From Lentilitoribacter sp039986595 (GTDB lineage: Bacteria > Pseudomonadota > Alphaproteobacteria > Rhizobiales > Rhizobiaceae), in the NCBI GenBank assembly GCA_039986595.1, contig JBDWQJ010000008.1:62001-126000 (forward strand): a stretch of DNA of 64,000 nt. Direction: 5' to 3'. The notes beneath the pieces are model-generated. The model saw nothing but the letters and a program-made list of their open reading frames with translations. It was not told where the DNA came from and searched no databases. Both the position numbers and the translations under genes were made by a program. This document shows, piece after piece, positions 25,870 through 33,822 of the stretch; positions within the stretch are counted from its first letter, which is position 1, and each line of letters begins with the position of its first letter.

Positions 25870-26433
25870 CTATTCAGAGCGACGAACATAAGTTAATTCG
25901 TTTGTGTCAACGATGACTTTTTCACCTGATGAAATAAATGGTGGCACAAGAATACGCACACCGTTTTCCAACACTGCAGGTTTGTAAGAAGACGCAGCCG
26001 TTTGTCCTTTAACAACAGGATCAGCTTCCGCAATTTCCAGTGTAACTTGATCTGGCAAACGCACGCCAATAGCTTTTTCTTCAAACAGCTCAACAGTTAC
26101 CATCATGCCATCTTGCAAGAATGCAGAACGGTCGCCGACAAATTCGGCTTGAAGTTCAAGTTGCTCATAGCTTTCTGTATCCATGAAAACAAGCATGTCA
26201 TCTTGGGCATAAAGGAATTGAAAATCCTTTTGTTCCAAACGAACGCGCTCAACTGTCTCATTGGCACGAAAACGTTCGTTTAGCTTTGTGCCATCGATAA
26301 GGTTTTTCAACTCAACCTGATTAAATGCGCCGCCTTTACCAGGCTTAACAGCGTTTGTTTTAACAGCTGCCCAAAGGCCACCATTGTGCTGAATAACATT
26401 ACCAGGGCGGATTTCATTACCGTTAATTTTCAT
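25870..26433 (-). CDS. efp: Elongation factor P
   Basis: 187 residues from ATG 26433. An open frame extends 28 codons further but shows no conservation, and MKINGNEIRPGNVIQ is the normal EF-P start. Three OB-like domains are present. The tip loop KPGKGGAFNQ carries Lys33, the position modified in other bacteria, and EF-P signature residues DGTKLNERFRANE follow. It relieves ribosome stalling at polyproline stretches, such as those in TolA and the DUF882 protein of this window. No epmA or epmB is in view. Confidence 0.97.
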   Translation of the reverse strand: MKINGNEIRPGNVIQHNGGLWAAVKTNAVKPGKGGAFNQVELKNLIDGTKLNERFRANETVERVRLEQKDFQFLYAQDDMLVFMDTESYEQLELQAEFVGDRSAFLQDGMMVTVELFEEKAIGVRLPDQVTLEIAEADPVVKGQTAASSYKPAVLENGVRILVPPFISSGEKVIVDTNELTYVRRSE

Positions 26434-26537
26434 GGACATATTCCAATATATTGAGAGAAGCCCGAATACAATTGGGGCAATTGCCGCTTCAAGAACACAA
26501 AACGTGCCGTTTTTCAAGCCTTAGTCGATATGAATGG

Positions 26538-27602
26538 TTAAAAACGCAGCTCATTGGCTGCAGCTAATGCTTCTTTCTGCTCTTCAACAGTTAGGCCCTG
26601 ATAAAAATCCTCAAGGCTTGCATCCTCAAGTCCGGCCCGGCGCGAGATTATGTACCATTTTCCAGCTTCAATAGGATCACCTCTTGTTCCAATGGCTTGA
26701 ATATAAAGATGGGCCAATCGGTTTTGGGCTATGACATTACCTTTGAGCGCAGCTAAGCTCATCCATTCAAAGCCAGCTTCAAAATCACGATCACCACCAA
26801 CACCATCGATGAGCCAGATCGCTAAATCCAATCGTGCAGTGTCATATCCAGCACGCGCCGCTGAAATTAAATGTCGTCGTGCAATGGCACGTTTATTCTC
26901 ATCCACATCAAGCGCGTTGATGTAAATTTGCGACAATGCATATTGTGCATCAGGAACCCCGCGCGCTGCTGACTGTTCAAAAAATGGCAACGCTTCACGA
27001 ATACCAACGGTGCCCGGCTTATCTGCAACAAGTAATTGCGCATAATTAAATTGCGCCTTTGGATTTCCAGCTTCAGCGGATTGCTGCATTAATTCGCGTG
27101 CCCTGACATCATTTCGTTCTATGTATTTGCCATCAGTCAGCAAGAGAGCGAGTTTATATTGCGCTGCAGGATCGCCATTCTTTGCCGCTTGATCATACCA
27201 AAAAACGGCATCATCCATGCTTCGGCCAACACCAAAACCTTCGGCAAACAATTCTGCTAAAAGTGTTTGCGCTGCAGGATCACCCAGTTGAGCGCGGGGC
27301 AATGCAAGTTCCATCGCCTTTAGATATTGCCCGCGTTGGAAAGCACCAAAAGGCAGCCAAGCCGCCTCATCAATTTCTTTACTAACAACACGATCAGTTT
27401 TGCCCGATTTAGATTGTTCAGGCACTTGAAAAGCACTCAAGTCTTCAAATGGCGCAGTTGGAATGGTTTTCAGCACCTTTAATTTCGGAGGCGTATTTTG
27501 ATCTGAATTTTCATCGTTGGGAACTGGCACAAACTGCGCGTGCGCGTTTGAAAAACTGATAAATATAAGCATGGCAAACGGCACCAATCTATATTTCGAC
27601 AT
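26538..27602 (-). CDS. Secreted Sel1-repeat protein
   Basis: 354 residues from ATG 27602, which has a GGAGAG ribosome site 5 nt away. A signal peptide ends at AHA/Q (about residue 22). Several Sel1-like TPR units follow from about residue 100: GDPAAQTLLAELFAEGFGV, GDPAAQYKLALLLTDGKYI, GNPKAQFNYAQLLV and further copies. Such solenoids mediate protein contacts in the periplasm, as in ExoR. No specific partner can be named. It lies about 100 bp upstream of efp in the same orientation. Confidence 0.88.
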   Translation of the reverse strand: MSKYRLVPFAMLIFISFSNAHAQFVPVPNDENSDQNTPPKLKVLKTIPTAPFEDLSAFQVPEQSKSGKTDRVVSKEIDEAAWLPFGAFQRGQYLKAMELALPRAQLGDPAAQTLLAELFAEGFGVGRSMDDAVFWYDQAAKNGDPAAQYKLALLLTDGKYIERNDVRARELMQQSAEAGNPKAQFNYAQLLVADKPGTVGIREALPFFEQSAARGVPDAQYALSQIYINALDVDENKRAIARRHLISAARAGYDTARLDLAIWLIDGVGGDRDFEAGFEWMSLAALKGNVIAQNRLAHLYIQAIGTRGDPIEAGKWYIISRRAGLEDASLEDFYQGLTVEEQKEALAAANELRF

Positions 27603-27658
27603 TAAGCTCTCCAGTATCTGCGGCAAATTAAAAATGTGTAATTAAGTTCAAGAACCAT

Positions 27659-28312
27659 TTAAGCGTCAAATCGTGGCGCTTTTTCGTCAAGAACAGCATT
27701 TACTTCTGACACCTTTAACGCAGCCTCATCAGGCTTTGAAAATACAGCTTTTCCAAGAGCGATGAAATCGCATCCTGTTTCCGCCACTTGTTCAACACTG
27801 TCAATATGGCTCCCGCCTGCAACAATGCCCGGAATTTCAACGAAATCAGCCCACCACTGCCCCAAAGCCAAATTCTTACGATGGGCTTCAGGTTTTATAT
27901 CGCCATCAATTTTGCCAAAGAATAAATAGTCAGGCTGCGTATCGCCAATGGATAAAGCTGCATGGCGATCTTTGGCATTTCCACCTCCGACAATCTTTTG
28001 CGGCGTAAAATCTTGAACGGCATCGTAAACATCTTCAGCGTTTCCAACAACATGGACGCCATCAGCTTTAACGCGCCCCATGACACGAGTATCACCAGCG
28101 ATAAGCGCTGCCGCATCGGCTTTTTGTATAATTGGCACTAAAGTCTCCGCAACCGATTGAAATGTCTGTTCATCCAATTGCCGCTGCGGAATAATGACAG
28201 ATGCAACATCGCCGCCTCGAAGCGCATTTTCAACGCATTCTTTTAACTCTGATAGAACCTCTATATCAGGGGTGATGAGTACAAGTCTGCAGCGATTTGG
28301 TGTCAAAGTCAT
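27659..28312 (-). CDS. thiE: Thiamine phosphate synthase-like protein (ThiE/TenI family)
   Basis: 217 residues. It has a TIM-barrel pattern of the ThiE/TenI family: CRLVLITPDIE at the start, KADGVHVVGNAEDV (ThiE consensus GADGVHVG), KIVGGGNAKDRHAA, DYLFFGKIDGD and IVAGGSHIDSVEQVAETGCDFIALGKAVF. Several ThiE substrate motifs deviate, including the diphosphate-binding region, so it may be the divergent rhizobial ThiE or a TenI-like enzyme. It is adjacent to the Sel1 gene and divergent from the TSUP permease. Confidence 0.75.
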   Translation of the reverse strand: MTLTPNRCRLVLITPDIEVLSELKECVENALRGGDVASVIIPQRQLDEQTFQSVAETLVPIIQKADAAALIAGDTRVMGRVKADGVHVVGNAEDVYDAVQDFTPQKIVGGGNAKDRHAALSIGDTQPDYLFFGKIDGDIKPEAHRKNLALGQWWADFVEIPGIVAGGSHIDSVEQVAETGCDFIALGKAVFSKPDEAALKVSEVNAVLDEKAPRFDA

Positions 28313-28423
28313 TTGGCTTACAATCTGTTCAGTTGTTTATATGTGTGATCAATGGCGCATTTCCCATTGAAGCAATCTTTATTATCCATTACCCGATAAA
28401 CCTTAGAACCAAGGAGTTCAAGG

Positions 28424-29191
28424 ATGTTCCTCACAAGTGACCCATTAGTTTTAACTTGCGCGCTTATTGCCGTGATATTAACCGGCCTTTCCAAGGGCGG
28501 CTTGGGCGGTGTGATGGGGATGCTTGGTGTTCCAATTATGGCAATAGCAATGCCACCAGTACAAGCTGCTGCTATTTTATTACCGATCCTTATTATCATG
28601 GATATTTTTAGTTTGTGGTCTTGGCGCAAAGACTTTGACATGAAGATTTTAAAAATAATGATCCCCGGCGCAATTGTCGGCATTGCCATAGGCGGCTTAA
28701 CAGCAGCTTATATTGATGAAAATCTGGTCCGACTAATAGTTGGCTTTATTTCAGTTATTTTCGTGCTCTACTTTTTGATCGTTAAATTCGCCAATAGAAA
28801 AAAAGAGCTAACGCCGAAACCTGCAAATACTTGGGCTGGGAGGTTTTGGGGAGCTGTAGCCGGTTATACAAGTTTTGTCTCCCATGCGGGCGGACCACCT
28901 TATCAGGTTTACACACTTCCCCTTGCTCAAACACCGCGCATTTATACTGGCACCAGCGTGCGGTTCTTCTTCATTGTCAATGTCATCAAGCTCGTTCCTT
29001 ATTTCGCACTTGGGCAGTTTGATGCAACAAATCTGAATTCCTCGTTTTTGTTAATGCCAATTGCGGTTGTTGCAACTTTATGCGGTGCGTGGATTATCAA
29101 GCGCATGTCAGCAAATATCTTCTTTCCATTCATGTATGCATTGATGTTTATAACCGGCGCTAAACTCATATATGATGGATTAGTAGGCTGA
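28424..29191 (+). CDS. TSUP (TauE/SafE) family membrane permease
   Basis: 255 residues with about eight hydrophobic helices. The TSUP repeat motif GLSKGGLGGVMGMLGVP lies near 21-37, and the second half begins with SFVSHAGGPPYQVYTLP. The family exports or imports sulfite, sulfoacetate and other organosulfur anions. The substrate cannot be deduced. It is followed 71 bp later by an ArsR-type regulator on the same strand that might control it. Confidence 0.9.
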   Translation: MFLTSDPLVLTCALIAVILTGLSKGGLGGVMGMLGVPIMAIAMPPVQAAAILLPILIIMDIFSLWSWRKDFDMKILKIMIPGAIVGIAIGGLTAAYIDENLVRLIVGFISVIFVLYFLIVKFANRKKELTPKPANTWAGRFWGAVAGYTSFVSHAGGPPYQVYTLPLAQTPRIYTGTSVRFFFIVNVIKLVPYFALGQFDATNLNSSFLLMPIAVVATLCGAWIIKRMSANIFFPFMYALMFITGAKLIYDGLVG

Positions 29192-29262
29192 TCATTTAAA
29201 TAGTAAATATTGCGACGCACAATCCTCTTGCATCGCACAATAAATTAAATTAGCTTGATGAT

Positions 29263-29532
29263 ATGCAAAAGATAGATCCATTTTCCGCAATAGCTGATGC
29301 GAATCGCAGATACCTTCTTGAAGAACTTTTAAGAGGACCACAAACTGTGAATGAACTGGCAAAAGGATTGCCGATTAGCAGGCCAGCTGTTTCTCAACAT
29401 CTAAAAGCGCTACTTGATAGCGGATTGGTTGAGGTGAAAAACGAAGGAACCCGCAGGTATTATTCGATTAGTCATGACGGTTTTAACAGACTAAATATTT
29501 GGCTCGACCAATTCTGGGCCGAGCCAGCTTAA
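29263..29532 (+). CDS. ArsR-family transcriptional regulator
   Basis: 89 residues, a winged helix-turn-helix and little else. IADANRRYLLEELLRGPQTVNELA leads into the recognition helix ISRPAVSQHLKALLDSGLVEV, with the wing NEGTRRYYSIS. No cysteine metal site is visible, so it is not a typical metal sensor of the SmtB/ArsR type. It is more like the non-metal members that sense other signals. The ligand is unknown. Confidence 0.9.
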   Translation: MQKIDPFSAIADANRRYLLEELLRGPQTVNELAKGLPISRPAVSQHLKALLDSGLVEVKNEGTRRYYSISHDGFNRLNIWLDQFWAEPA

Positions 29533-29559
29533 TTAAATTAAAAACAAAGGGTTAGACAA

Positions 29560-29730
29560 CTAATTCGTCGTTCGTAACATTTCCATTTTGTCTTTAAGTT
29601 TTAGTTTTTTTCGCTTTAAATCAATGACAAGTTGGTCCTGCGGTTGAGGGCGGCTAAGCAGTGTTGCTAGCTCATTTTCCAAAGCGGAATGCTTGGCCTC
29701 AAGTGATGCAAGATGTGTTTCAAATGACAT
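29560..29730 (-). CDS. Small DUF465 (YdcH-like) protein
   Basis: 56 residues, shorter than a usual ORF cut-off. From ATG 29728-29730 the product begins MSFETHLASLEAKHSALENE and ends LKDKMEMLRTTN. The helix-turn-helix hairpin with a basic LKRKKLKLKDK segment is the DUF465 pattern. TTCTCC on the plus strand gives a GGAGAA ribosome site. A second DUF465 gene follows in divergent orientation, a pairing seen near purEK in rhizobia. Function unknown. Confidence 0.88.
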   Translation of the reverse strand: MSFETHLASLEAKHSALENELATLLSRPQPQDQLVIDLKRKKLKLKDKMEMLRTTN

Positions 29731-29913
29731 ATATTTTCTCCTTGATTAAAAGTCTGACTTTAGCCGAAATAAAGAGAAACTAGATTTGGCCTAAGAAGTG
29801 TGCCATGTGTCTGCGCAATTGTCGAAGGGAATTTCTTATCGATAATAATTTATTATTAAATTATATTGTTCAATAAATACGTCTAATCGAAATTGGGACA
29901 TATGGGTGTTTAA

Positions 29914-30117
29914 ATGGCCGACCAAGACCAAGTTGAGTTAAAAATGCAAATGGCTAAACTCAAACACGAGCACGCAGACTATGACCTTGCGATCACAGCA
30001 ATGATTGAGACAGGGTCTGACGCTCTTTCAATTCAGCGTATGAAAAAGAAAAAACTCATAATAAAAGACAAAATTAGCAAAATCGAAGACCAAATTATTC
30101 CAGATATAATTGCCTAA
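29914..30117 (+). CDS. Small DUF465 (YdcH-like) protein, second copy
   Basis: 67 residues. The pattern is LKMQMAKLKHEHADYDLAI, then IQRMKKKKLIIKDKISKIEDQI, the same antiparallel helical hairpin as the divergent DUF465 gene at 29560-29730. It ends 14 nt before purE and is probably co-transcribed with purEK. Function unknown. Confidence 0.88.
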   Translation: MADQDQVELKMQMAKLKHEHADYDLAITAMIETGSDALSIQRMKKKKLIIKDKISKIEDQIIPDIIA

Positions 30118-30131
30118 ACAGGACCAATATT

Positions 30132-30632
30132 TTGACCAGCACAACATCCGCCCCCATAGCCATTATCATGGGGAGCCAATCTGATTGGCCAACTATGAAG
30201 CATGCAGCCGATATTCTCGACGCGCTTGAACTTGAATATGATGCACGTATTGTGTCCGCGCACCGAACGCCTGATCGGATGTATGATTTTGCAAAATCCG
30301 CGCGTGATGAAGGATTTAAGGTTATTATCGCAGGTGCCGGGGGTGCAGCACACTTACCTGGCATGGTCGCATCTTTAACCCCTCTTCCAGTGTTTGGCGT
30401 TCCGGTGGAGAGCAAGGCATTATCAGGTCAAGACAGTCTTTTATCAATTGTCCAAATGCCTGGCGGCATCCCCGTTGGCACATTAGCCATCGGCAAGGCT
30501 GGCGCAAAAAATGCGGGTTTAATGGCAGCGGCCGTTATGGCGCTAAGCGATGATAAAATAGCGAAAAATCTAGACGCGTGGCGTGCTGCAAACTCAGCCT
30601 CCATTGCGGAAAAACCAACGGACGACGCATAA
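30132..30632 (+). CDS. purE: N5-carboxyaminoimidazole ribonucleotide mutase PurE (class I)
   Basis: 166 residues from a TTG start, chosen because the first beta strand (APIAIIMGSQSDW) must be included. Motifs include MGSQSDWPTMKHAA, SAHRTPDRM with the catalytic His, AGAGGAAHLPGM and QMPGGIPVGTLAIG. It interconverts N5-CAIR and CAIR in purine synthesis, in partnership with PurK, which starts 2 nt past its stop codon. Confidence 0.97.
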   Translation: MTSTTSAPIAIIMGSQSDWPTMKHAADILDALELEYDARIVSAHRTPDRMYDFAKSARDEGFKVIIAGAGGAAHLPGMVASLTPLPVFGVPVESKALSGQDSLLSIVQMPGGIPVGTLAIGKAGAKNAGLMAAAVMALSDDKIAKNLDAWRAANSASIAEKPTDDA

Positions 30633-30634
30633 GA

Positions 30635-31714
30635 ATGACAGCACTTGCACCTAATTCGACAATTGGCATTATCGGTGGTGGACAGCTGGGCCGTATGTTG
30701 GCAATGGCTGCAGCTCAACTAGGTTATCAAACCGTCATTTTAGAACCCGATCCAAATGCTCCGGCTGCGCAAGTGGCCAATGATCAAATTATCGCAGCTT
30801 ATGATGATGAAATTGCGCTTGAAAGCCTCGCTGATCAATGTGATGTCGTCACGTATGAATTTGAGAATGTACCAAGTCTTGCAATTGAAAGCTTGGAAAA
30901 AATCATCCCGGTTTATCCAGGTGCGCAAGCATTAAAGATCTCTCAAGATCGCTTGATGGAAAAACAGATGGCGCAAGGAATTGGTGCGAAAACCGCAGGG
31001 TTTCATGCCGTCAATTCACTTAAAGACTTAGAAGACGGCGTAGCGCAAACCGGACTACCGGCCATCTTAAAGACACGTCGTCTTGGGTATGATGGCAAAG
31101 GCCAGGTTAAAATTGATAGCGCTGATGAGCTGCCGTCGGCATTTGAAGCCATGGCTGGACAGGATGCGATCTTAGAAGCCTTTGTGAAATTTGATTGCGA
31201 AGTATCAGTCATTGCAGCGCGCGGCATTGATGGATCTTTTCAAGCATTTGATATTGCTGAAAACGTTCATAAAAATCATATTCTTCACACATCAACCATA
31301 CCTGCAAAGGTGCACGATGATGTTGTTAAAACTGCAATTGAGTATGCGCAAAAAATTGCAGAACATCTAAATTATGTTGGCGTATTTGCCGTTGAGTTCT
31401 TTGTTGAAAATGCAAACAGCGATGAATTTAACATCTGCGTCAACGAGATTGCACCACGCGTGCACAATTCAGGTCATTGGACGGAAGCTGCGTGTGTGAC
31501 ATCACAATTTGAACAACACATTCGCGCAATTACCGGCCTTCAGCTTTCAAATGCAAAGCGCCACAGTGATTGCGTTATGCTCAACCTTATTGGTGACGAC
31601 GTGAACAAATTGGAAGATCATGCAGCCAACAGCAATGCTAAAATTCACCTATACGGCAAATTAGAAGCAAGAACTGGTCGAAAAATGGGGCATGTAACTT
31701 TTTTAAAGCCATAG
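30635..31714 (+). CDS. purK: N5-carboxyaminoimidazole ribonucleotide synthase PurK
   Basis: 359 residues from ATG 30635. An upstream in-frame extension of 19 codons overlaps purE and lacks conservation. It is an ATP-grasp protein: IGIIGGGQLGRMLAMAAAQLGY at the start, ILKTRRLGYDGKGQ (ATP loop), ILEAFVKFDCEVSVIAARG and the metal-binding NEIAPRVHNSGHWTEAAC. It makes N5-CAIR from AIR, bicarbonate and ATP. Confidence 0.97.
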   Translation: MTALAPNSTIGIIGGGQLGRMLAMAAAQLGYQTVILEPDPNAPAAQVANDQIIAAYDDEIALESLADQCDVVTYEFENVPSLAIESLEKIIPVYPGAQALKISQDRLMEKQMAQGIGAKTAGFHAVNSLKDLEDGVAQTGLPAILKTRRLGYDGKGQVKIDSADELPSAFEAMAGQDAILEAFVKFDCEVSVIAARGIDGSFQAFDIAENVHKNHILHTSTIPAKVHDDVVKTAIEYAQKIAEHLNYVGVFAVEFFVENANSDEFNICVNEIAPRVHNSGHWTEAACVTSQFEQHIRAITGLQLSNAKRHSDCVMLNLIGDDVNKLEDHAANSNAKIHLYGKLEARTGRKMGHVTFLKP

Positions 31715-31762
31715 AAATTTCAAATAGATCACAAATTTTTTGATCTGCGGCTGGCTTTGATG

Positions 31763-31791
31763 TTGACAAATACTATGGAAAAAGTTACTTC
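31763..31791 (+). promoter_or_regulatory. Sigma-70 type promoter of rpmJ
   Basis: A perfect -35 (TTGACA) is followed 17 bp later by TACTTC. Transcription would start near 31798, immediately before the attenuator-like hairpin. Confidence 0.5.
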
Positions 31792-31805
31792 CTGCCCAAC
31801 GATTG

Positions 31806-31829
31806 GCGCGCCTCGTCTGGCGCGCTTTT
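31806..31829 (+). terminator. Attenuator-like hairpin in the rpmJ leader
   Basis: GCGCGCC and GGCGCGC form a 7-bp GC stem around a 6-nt loop, followed by TTTTG, between the rpmJ promoter and its start codon. A second hairpin (ACGCC / GGCGT, 31845-31861) ends just before the ribosome site. Together they suggest premature termination control. Confidence 0.55.
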
Positions 31830-31871
31830 GATTATTTAGGAGCAACGCCTTCAAGTGGCGTGGAAAAAAAG

Positions 31872-31997
31872 ATGAAAATTAAAAATTCTCTTAAGTCACT
31901 TAAAAACCGTCACCGCGAAAACCGTTTGGTTCGTCGTAAGGGCCGTGTTTACATCATCAACAAATCAAATCCTCGTTTTAAAGCTCGCCAAGGTTAA
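31872..31997 (+). CDS. rpmJ: 50S ribosomal protein bL36
   Basis: 41 residues from ATG 31872. A longer open frame from 31803 runs through the leader hairpins and is not real. The sequence MKIKNSLKSLKNRH and RLVRRKGRVYIINKS is the zinc-free alphaproteobacterial bL36 with its C-terminal NPRFKARQG. It is a single-gene unit with its own promoter and a structured leader. Confidence 0.97.
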   Translation: MKIKNSLKSLKNRHRENRLVRRKGRVYIINKSNPRFKARQG

Positions 31998-32117
31998 TTA
32001 GCAGCTATTAACGACAACGATTTGTCATACACATTTTGTTAAAGAATTCCTAAACATGGTTAACGATTAGTTATCCGTGTTTATTAGGGTTTGACCTTTG
32101 GTGCAAACTAGGTAACC

Positions 32118-32768
32118 ATGACACCTATTATGCGCCATTTTAATTTGATTCATACTCTGATTTTTGTTGCGTCGCTGACCATAACTGGTTCGGCACATTC
32201 GGAAGTGACTGACCCGGTAACAACGTCGTCAATTCCAAAAGCAACATCATCATCAGCAACCAAGCAGAACAAGCTAAGCCTTGCACGTGCTGAAAGGCTA
32301 GATGAACTATTTGGCGAACTTAAACGCGAGCCAAACTTTGGCAAAGCGAAACGCCTAGCATCTCGTATTACTATCAATTGGTCCAGCTCAGGAAGCGCAA
32401 CAGCAAATGCGCTTATGGTTTGGGCACAACACGCCATGCGCGATGGTCGCAATACCGATGCGATGGAACTACTTGATCAAGTTATCGTTCTTCTGCCCGA
32501 CTACGCAGAAGGCTGGAACCGCAGAGCAACGCTTCATTATGTTATGCGCAACTACGTCAAATCGATGGCTGATATTGAACAAACGCTGTCATTAGAACCA
32601 CGGCACTTTGGCGCCCTGGTTGGCATGGCGACAATTTTGTCAGCCATTGGCGAAGATGACAAAGCTTTAGAAGTTTACGAACGCGTTTTATCAATCTATC
32701 CTGCGAACAGAAATGCTCAAGCCAGCATGATCAAACTCATGCAAAAGCTTGAAAAAAGCGAAATCTGA
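32118..32768 (+). CDS. Secreted TPR-repeat protein
   Basis: 216 residues. A signal peptide (MRHFNLIHTLIFVASLTI with cleavage near AHS) is followed by a low-complexity Ser/Thr stretch. TPR units run from about 95 to 210: NTDAMELLDQVIVLLPDYAEGWNRRA, MADIEQTLSLEPRHFGALVGMA, and the last with DDKALEVYERVLSIYPANRNA. It probably acts as a periplasmic scaffold. The partner is unknown. It lies 16 bp upstream of the hydrolase gene. Confidence 0.85.
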   Translation: MTPIMRHFNLIHTLIFVASLTITGSAHSEVTDPVTTSSIPKATSSSATKQNKLSLARAERLDELFGELKREPNFGKAKRLASRITINWSSSGSATANALMVWAQHAMRDGRNTDAMELLDQVIVLLPDYAEGWNRRATLHYVMRNYVKSMADIEQTLSLEPRHFGALVGMATILSAIGEDDKALEVYERVLSIYPANRNAQASMIKLMQKLEKSEI

Positions 32769-32784
32769 TCTCGGAATTTTATAA

Positions 32785-33822
32785 TTGGACATTTTGTTAT
32801 TTGGTGTGTTGGGACTTTTAGTTCTCCTAATCGTATTGTTTGTCTATACGCAAATAAAATCAACACAAATTAATAAGACCTATCCACCCATTGGTGAGTT
32901 TTATGACGTTGATGGCGTGAAAATCCACGCAAAATATATCAAAGCTGACAAACCTAGCAAAACCCCACCGATTGTTTTCATCCATGGGGCAAGTGGAAAC
33001 TTGCGCGATCAGATAGCGCCTTTTGAAGACTTAACGAAGATAGACGCCGATCTTTTATTTATAGATCGACCGGGCCATGGCTGGTCCGAGCGGGGACCAG
33101 ATGAAAACAAATACCCCGATCAGCAGGCAACAGTAATTGCAAAACTAATGGATCAATTGGCAATCGATAAAGCAATCATGATCGGTCATTCATTTGGTGG
33201 TGCTGTACTTGCAAGCTTTGCCGTTCATCATCCATCAAAAATTCATTCGCTGATATTTCTTGCCCCTGTCGCTTATCCATGGCCGGGCGGTGTTAGGTGG
33301 TATTACACACTCACAAGCTTACCTGTTCTTGGGTGGTTGTTTGCCAATACACTTGCACTGATTGCTGGACTTCAACGCATCGAAAGTGGATCAAAATGTG
33401 TTTTCTGGCCAAACAAAATGCCAGATACTTATGTGCGTGACACTGCACCTGAATTGGTATTGCGCCCAAAAACGTTTCAAGCAAATGCCAAAGACATCGT
33501 CAATTTGTTTGATTATCTCTGCAAAACCTGGCCGAAATATAAAAACATTAAGGCACCAACCATCATCATCTCCGGCAATAGAGATACGGTCGTCTTCCCT
33601 TATATCCATTCAGATGGTTTGCATCAGCACATCAAAGGTTCTGAGCTTTATGATTTGGAAAACCTTGGCCATAAGCCAGACCACATCGCAACTGAACTAA
33701 CAATTGCTGCAATCAAAAAATTAAGCGGTGATAAAAATATCAGCCTAAAGAAAATGGCGGAAGAACTTGATCAAAAGCTCTCCCGCCATCTTGTCTCTCA
33801 AAAAACTGATATCAGTATCTAG
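32785..33822 (+). CDS. Membrane-anchored alpha/beta hydrolase
   Basis: 345 residues from a TTG start. An N-terminal hydrophobic anchor (about 1-23, LLFGVLGLLVLLIVLFVY) is followed by an alpha/beta hydrolase fold: IVFIHGASGNLRDQ (oxyanion loop), the nucleophile elbow MIGHSFGGAVL with Ser near 135, a likely acid in SGNRDTVVFP and His in ENLGHKPDH. Esterase or haloperoxidase-like activity cannot be told apart. Its stop overlaps the convergent pyk stop by 4 bp. Confidence 0.85.
   Translation: MDILLFGVLGLLVLLIVLFVYTQIKSTQINKTYPPIGEFYDVDGVKIHAKYIKADKPSKTPPIVFIHGASGNLRDQIAPFEDLTKIDADLLFIDRPGHGWSERGPDENKYPDQQATVIAKLMDQLAIDKAIMIGHSFGGAVLASFAVHHPSKIHSLIFLAPVAYPWPGGVRWYYTLTSLPVLGWLFANTLALIAGLQRIESGSKCVFWPNKMPDTYVRDTAPELVLRPKTFQANAKDIVNLFDYLCKTWPKYKNIKAPTIIISGNRDTVVFPYIHSDGLHQHIKGSELYDLENLGHKPDHIATELTIAAIKKLSGDKNISLKKMAEELDQKLSRHLVSQKTDISI

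Noticed and set aside
28318..28689. A 123-codon minus-strand frame
   Set aside because: It is antisense to the start of the TSUP permease gene and only mirrors its hydrophobic codons.
32039..32053. TTAA-N7-CTAA considered as a CtrA box upstream of the TPR gene
   Set aside because: One mismatch in very AT-rich DNA and no functional link to cell-cycle genes; chance is likely.
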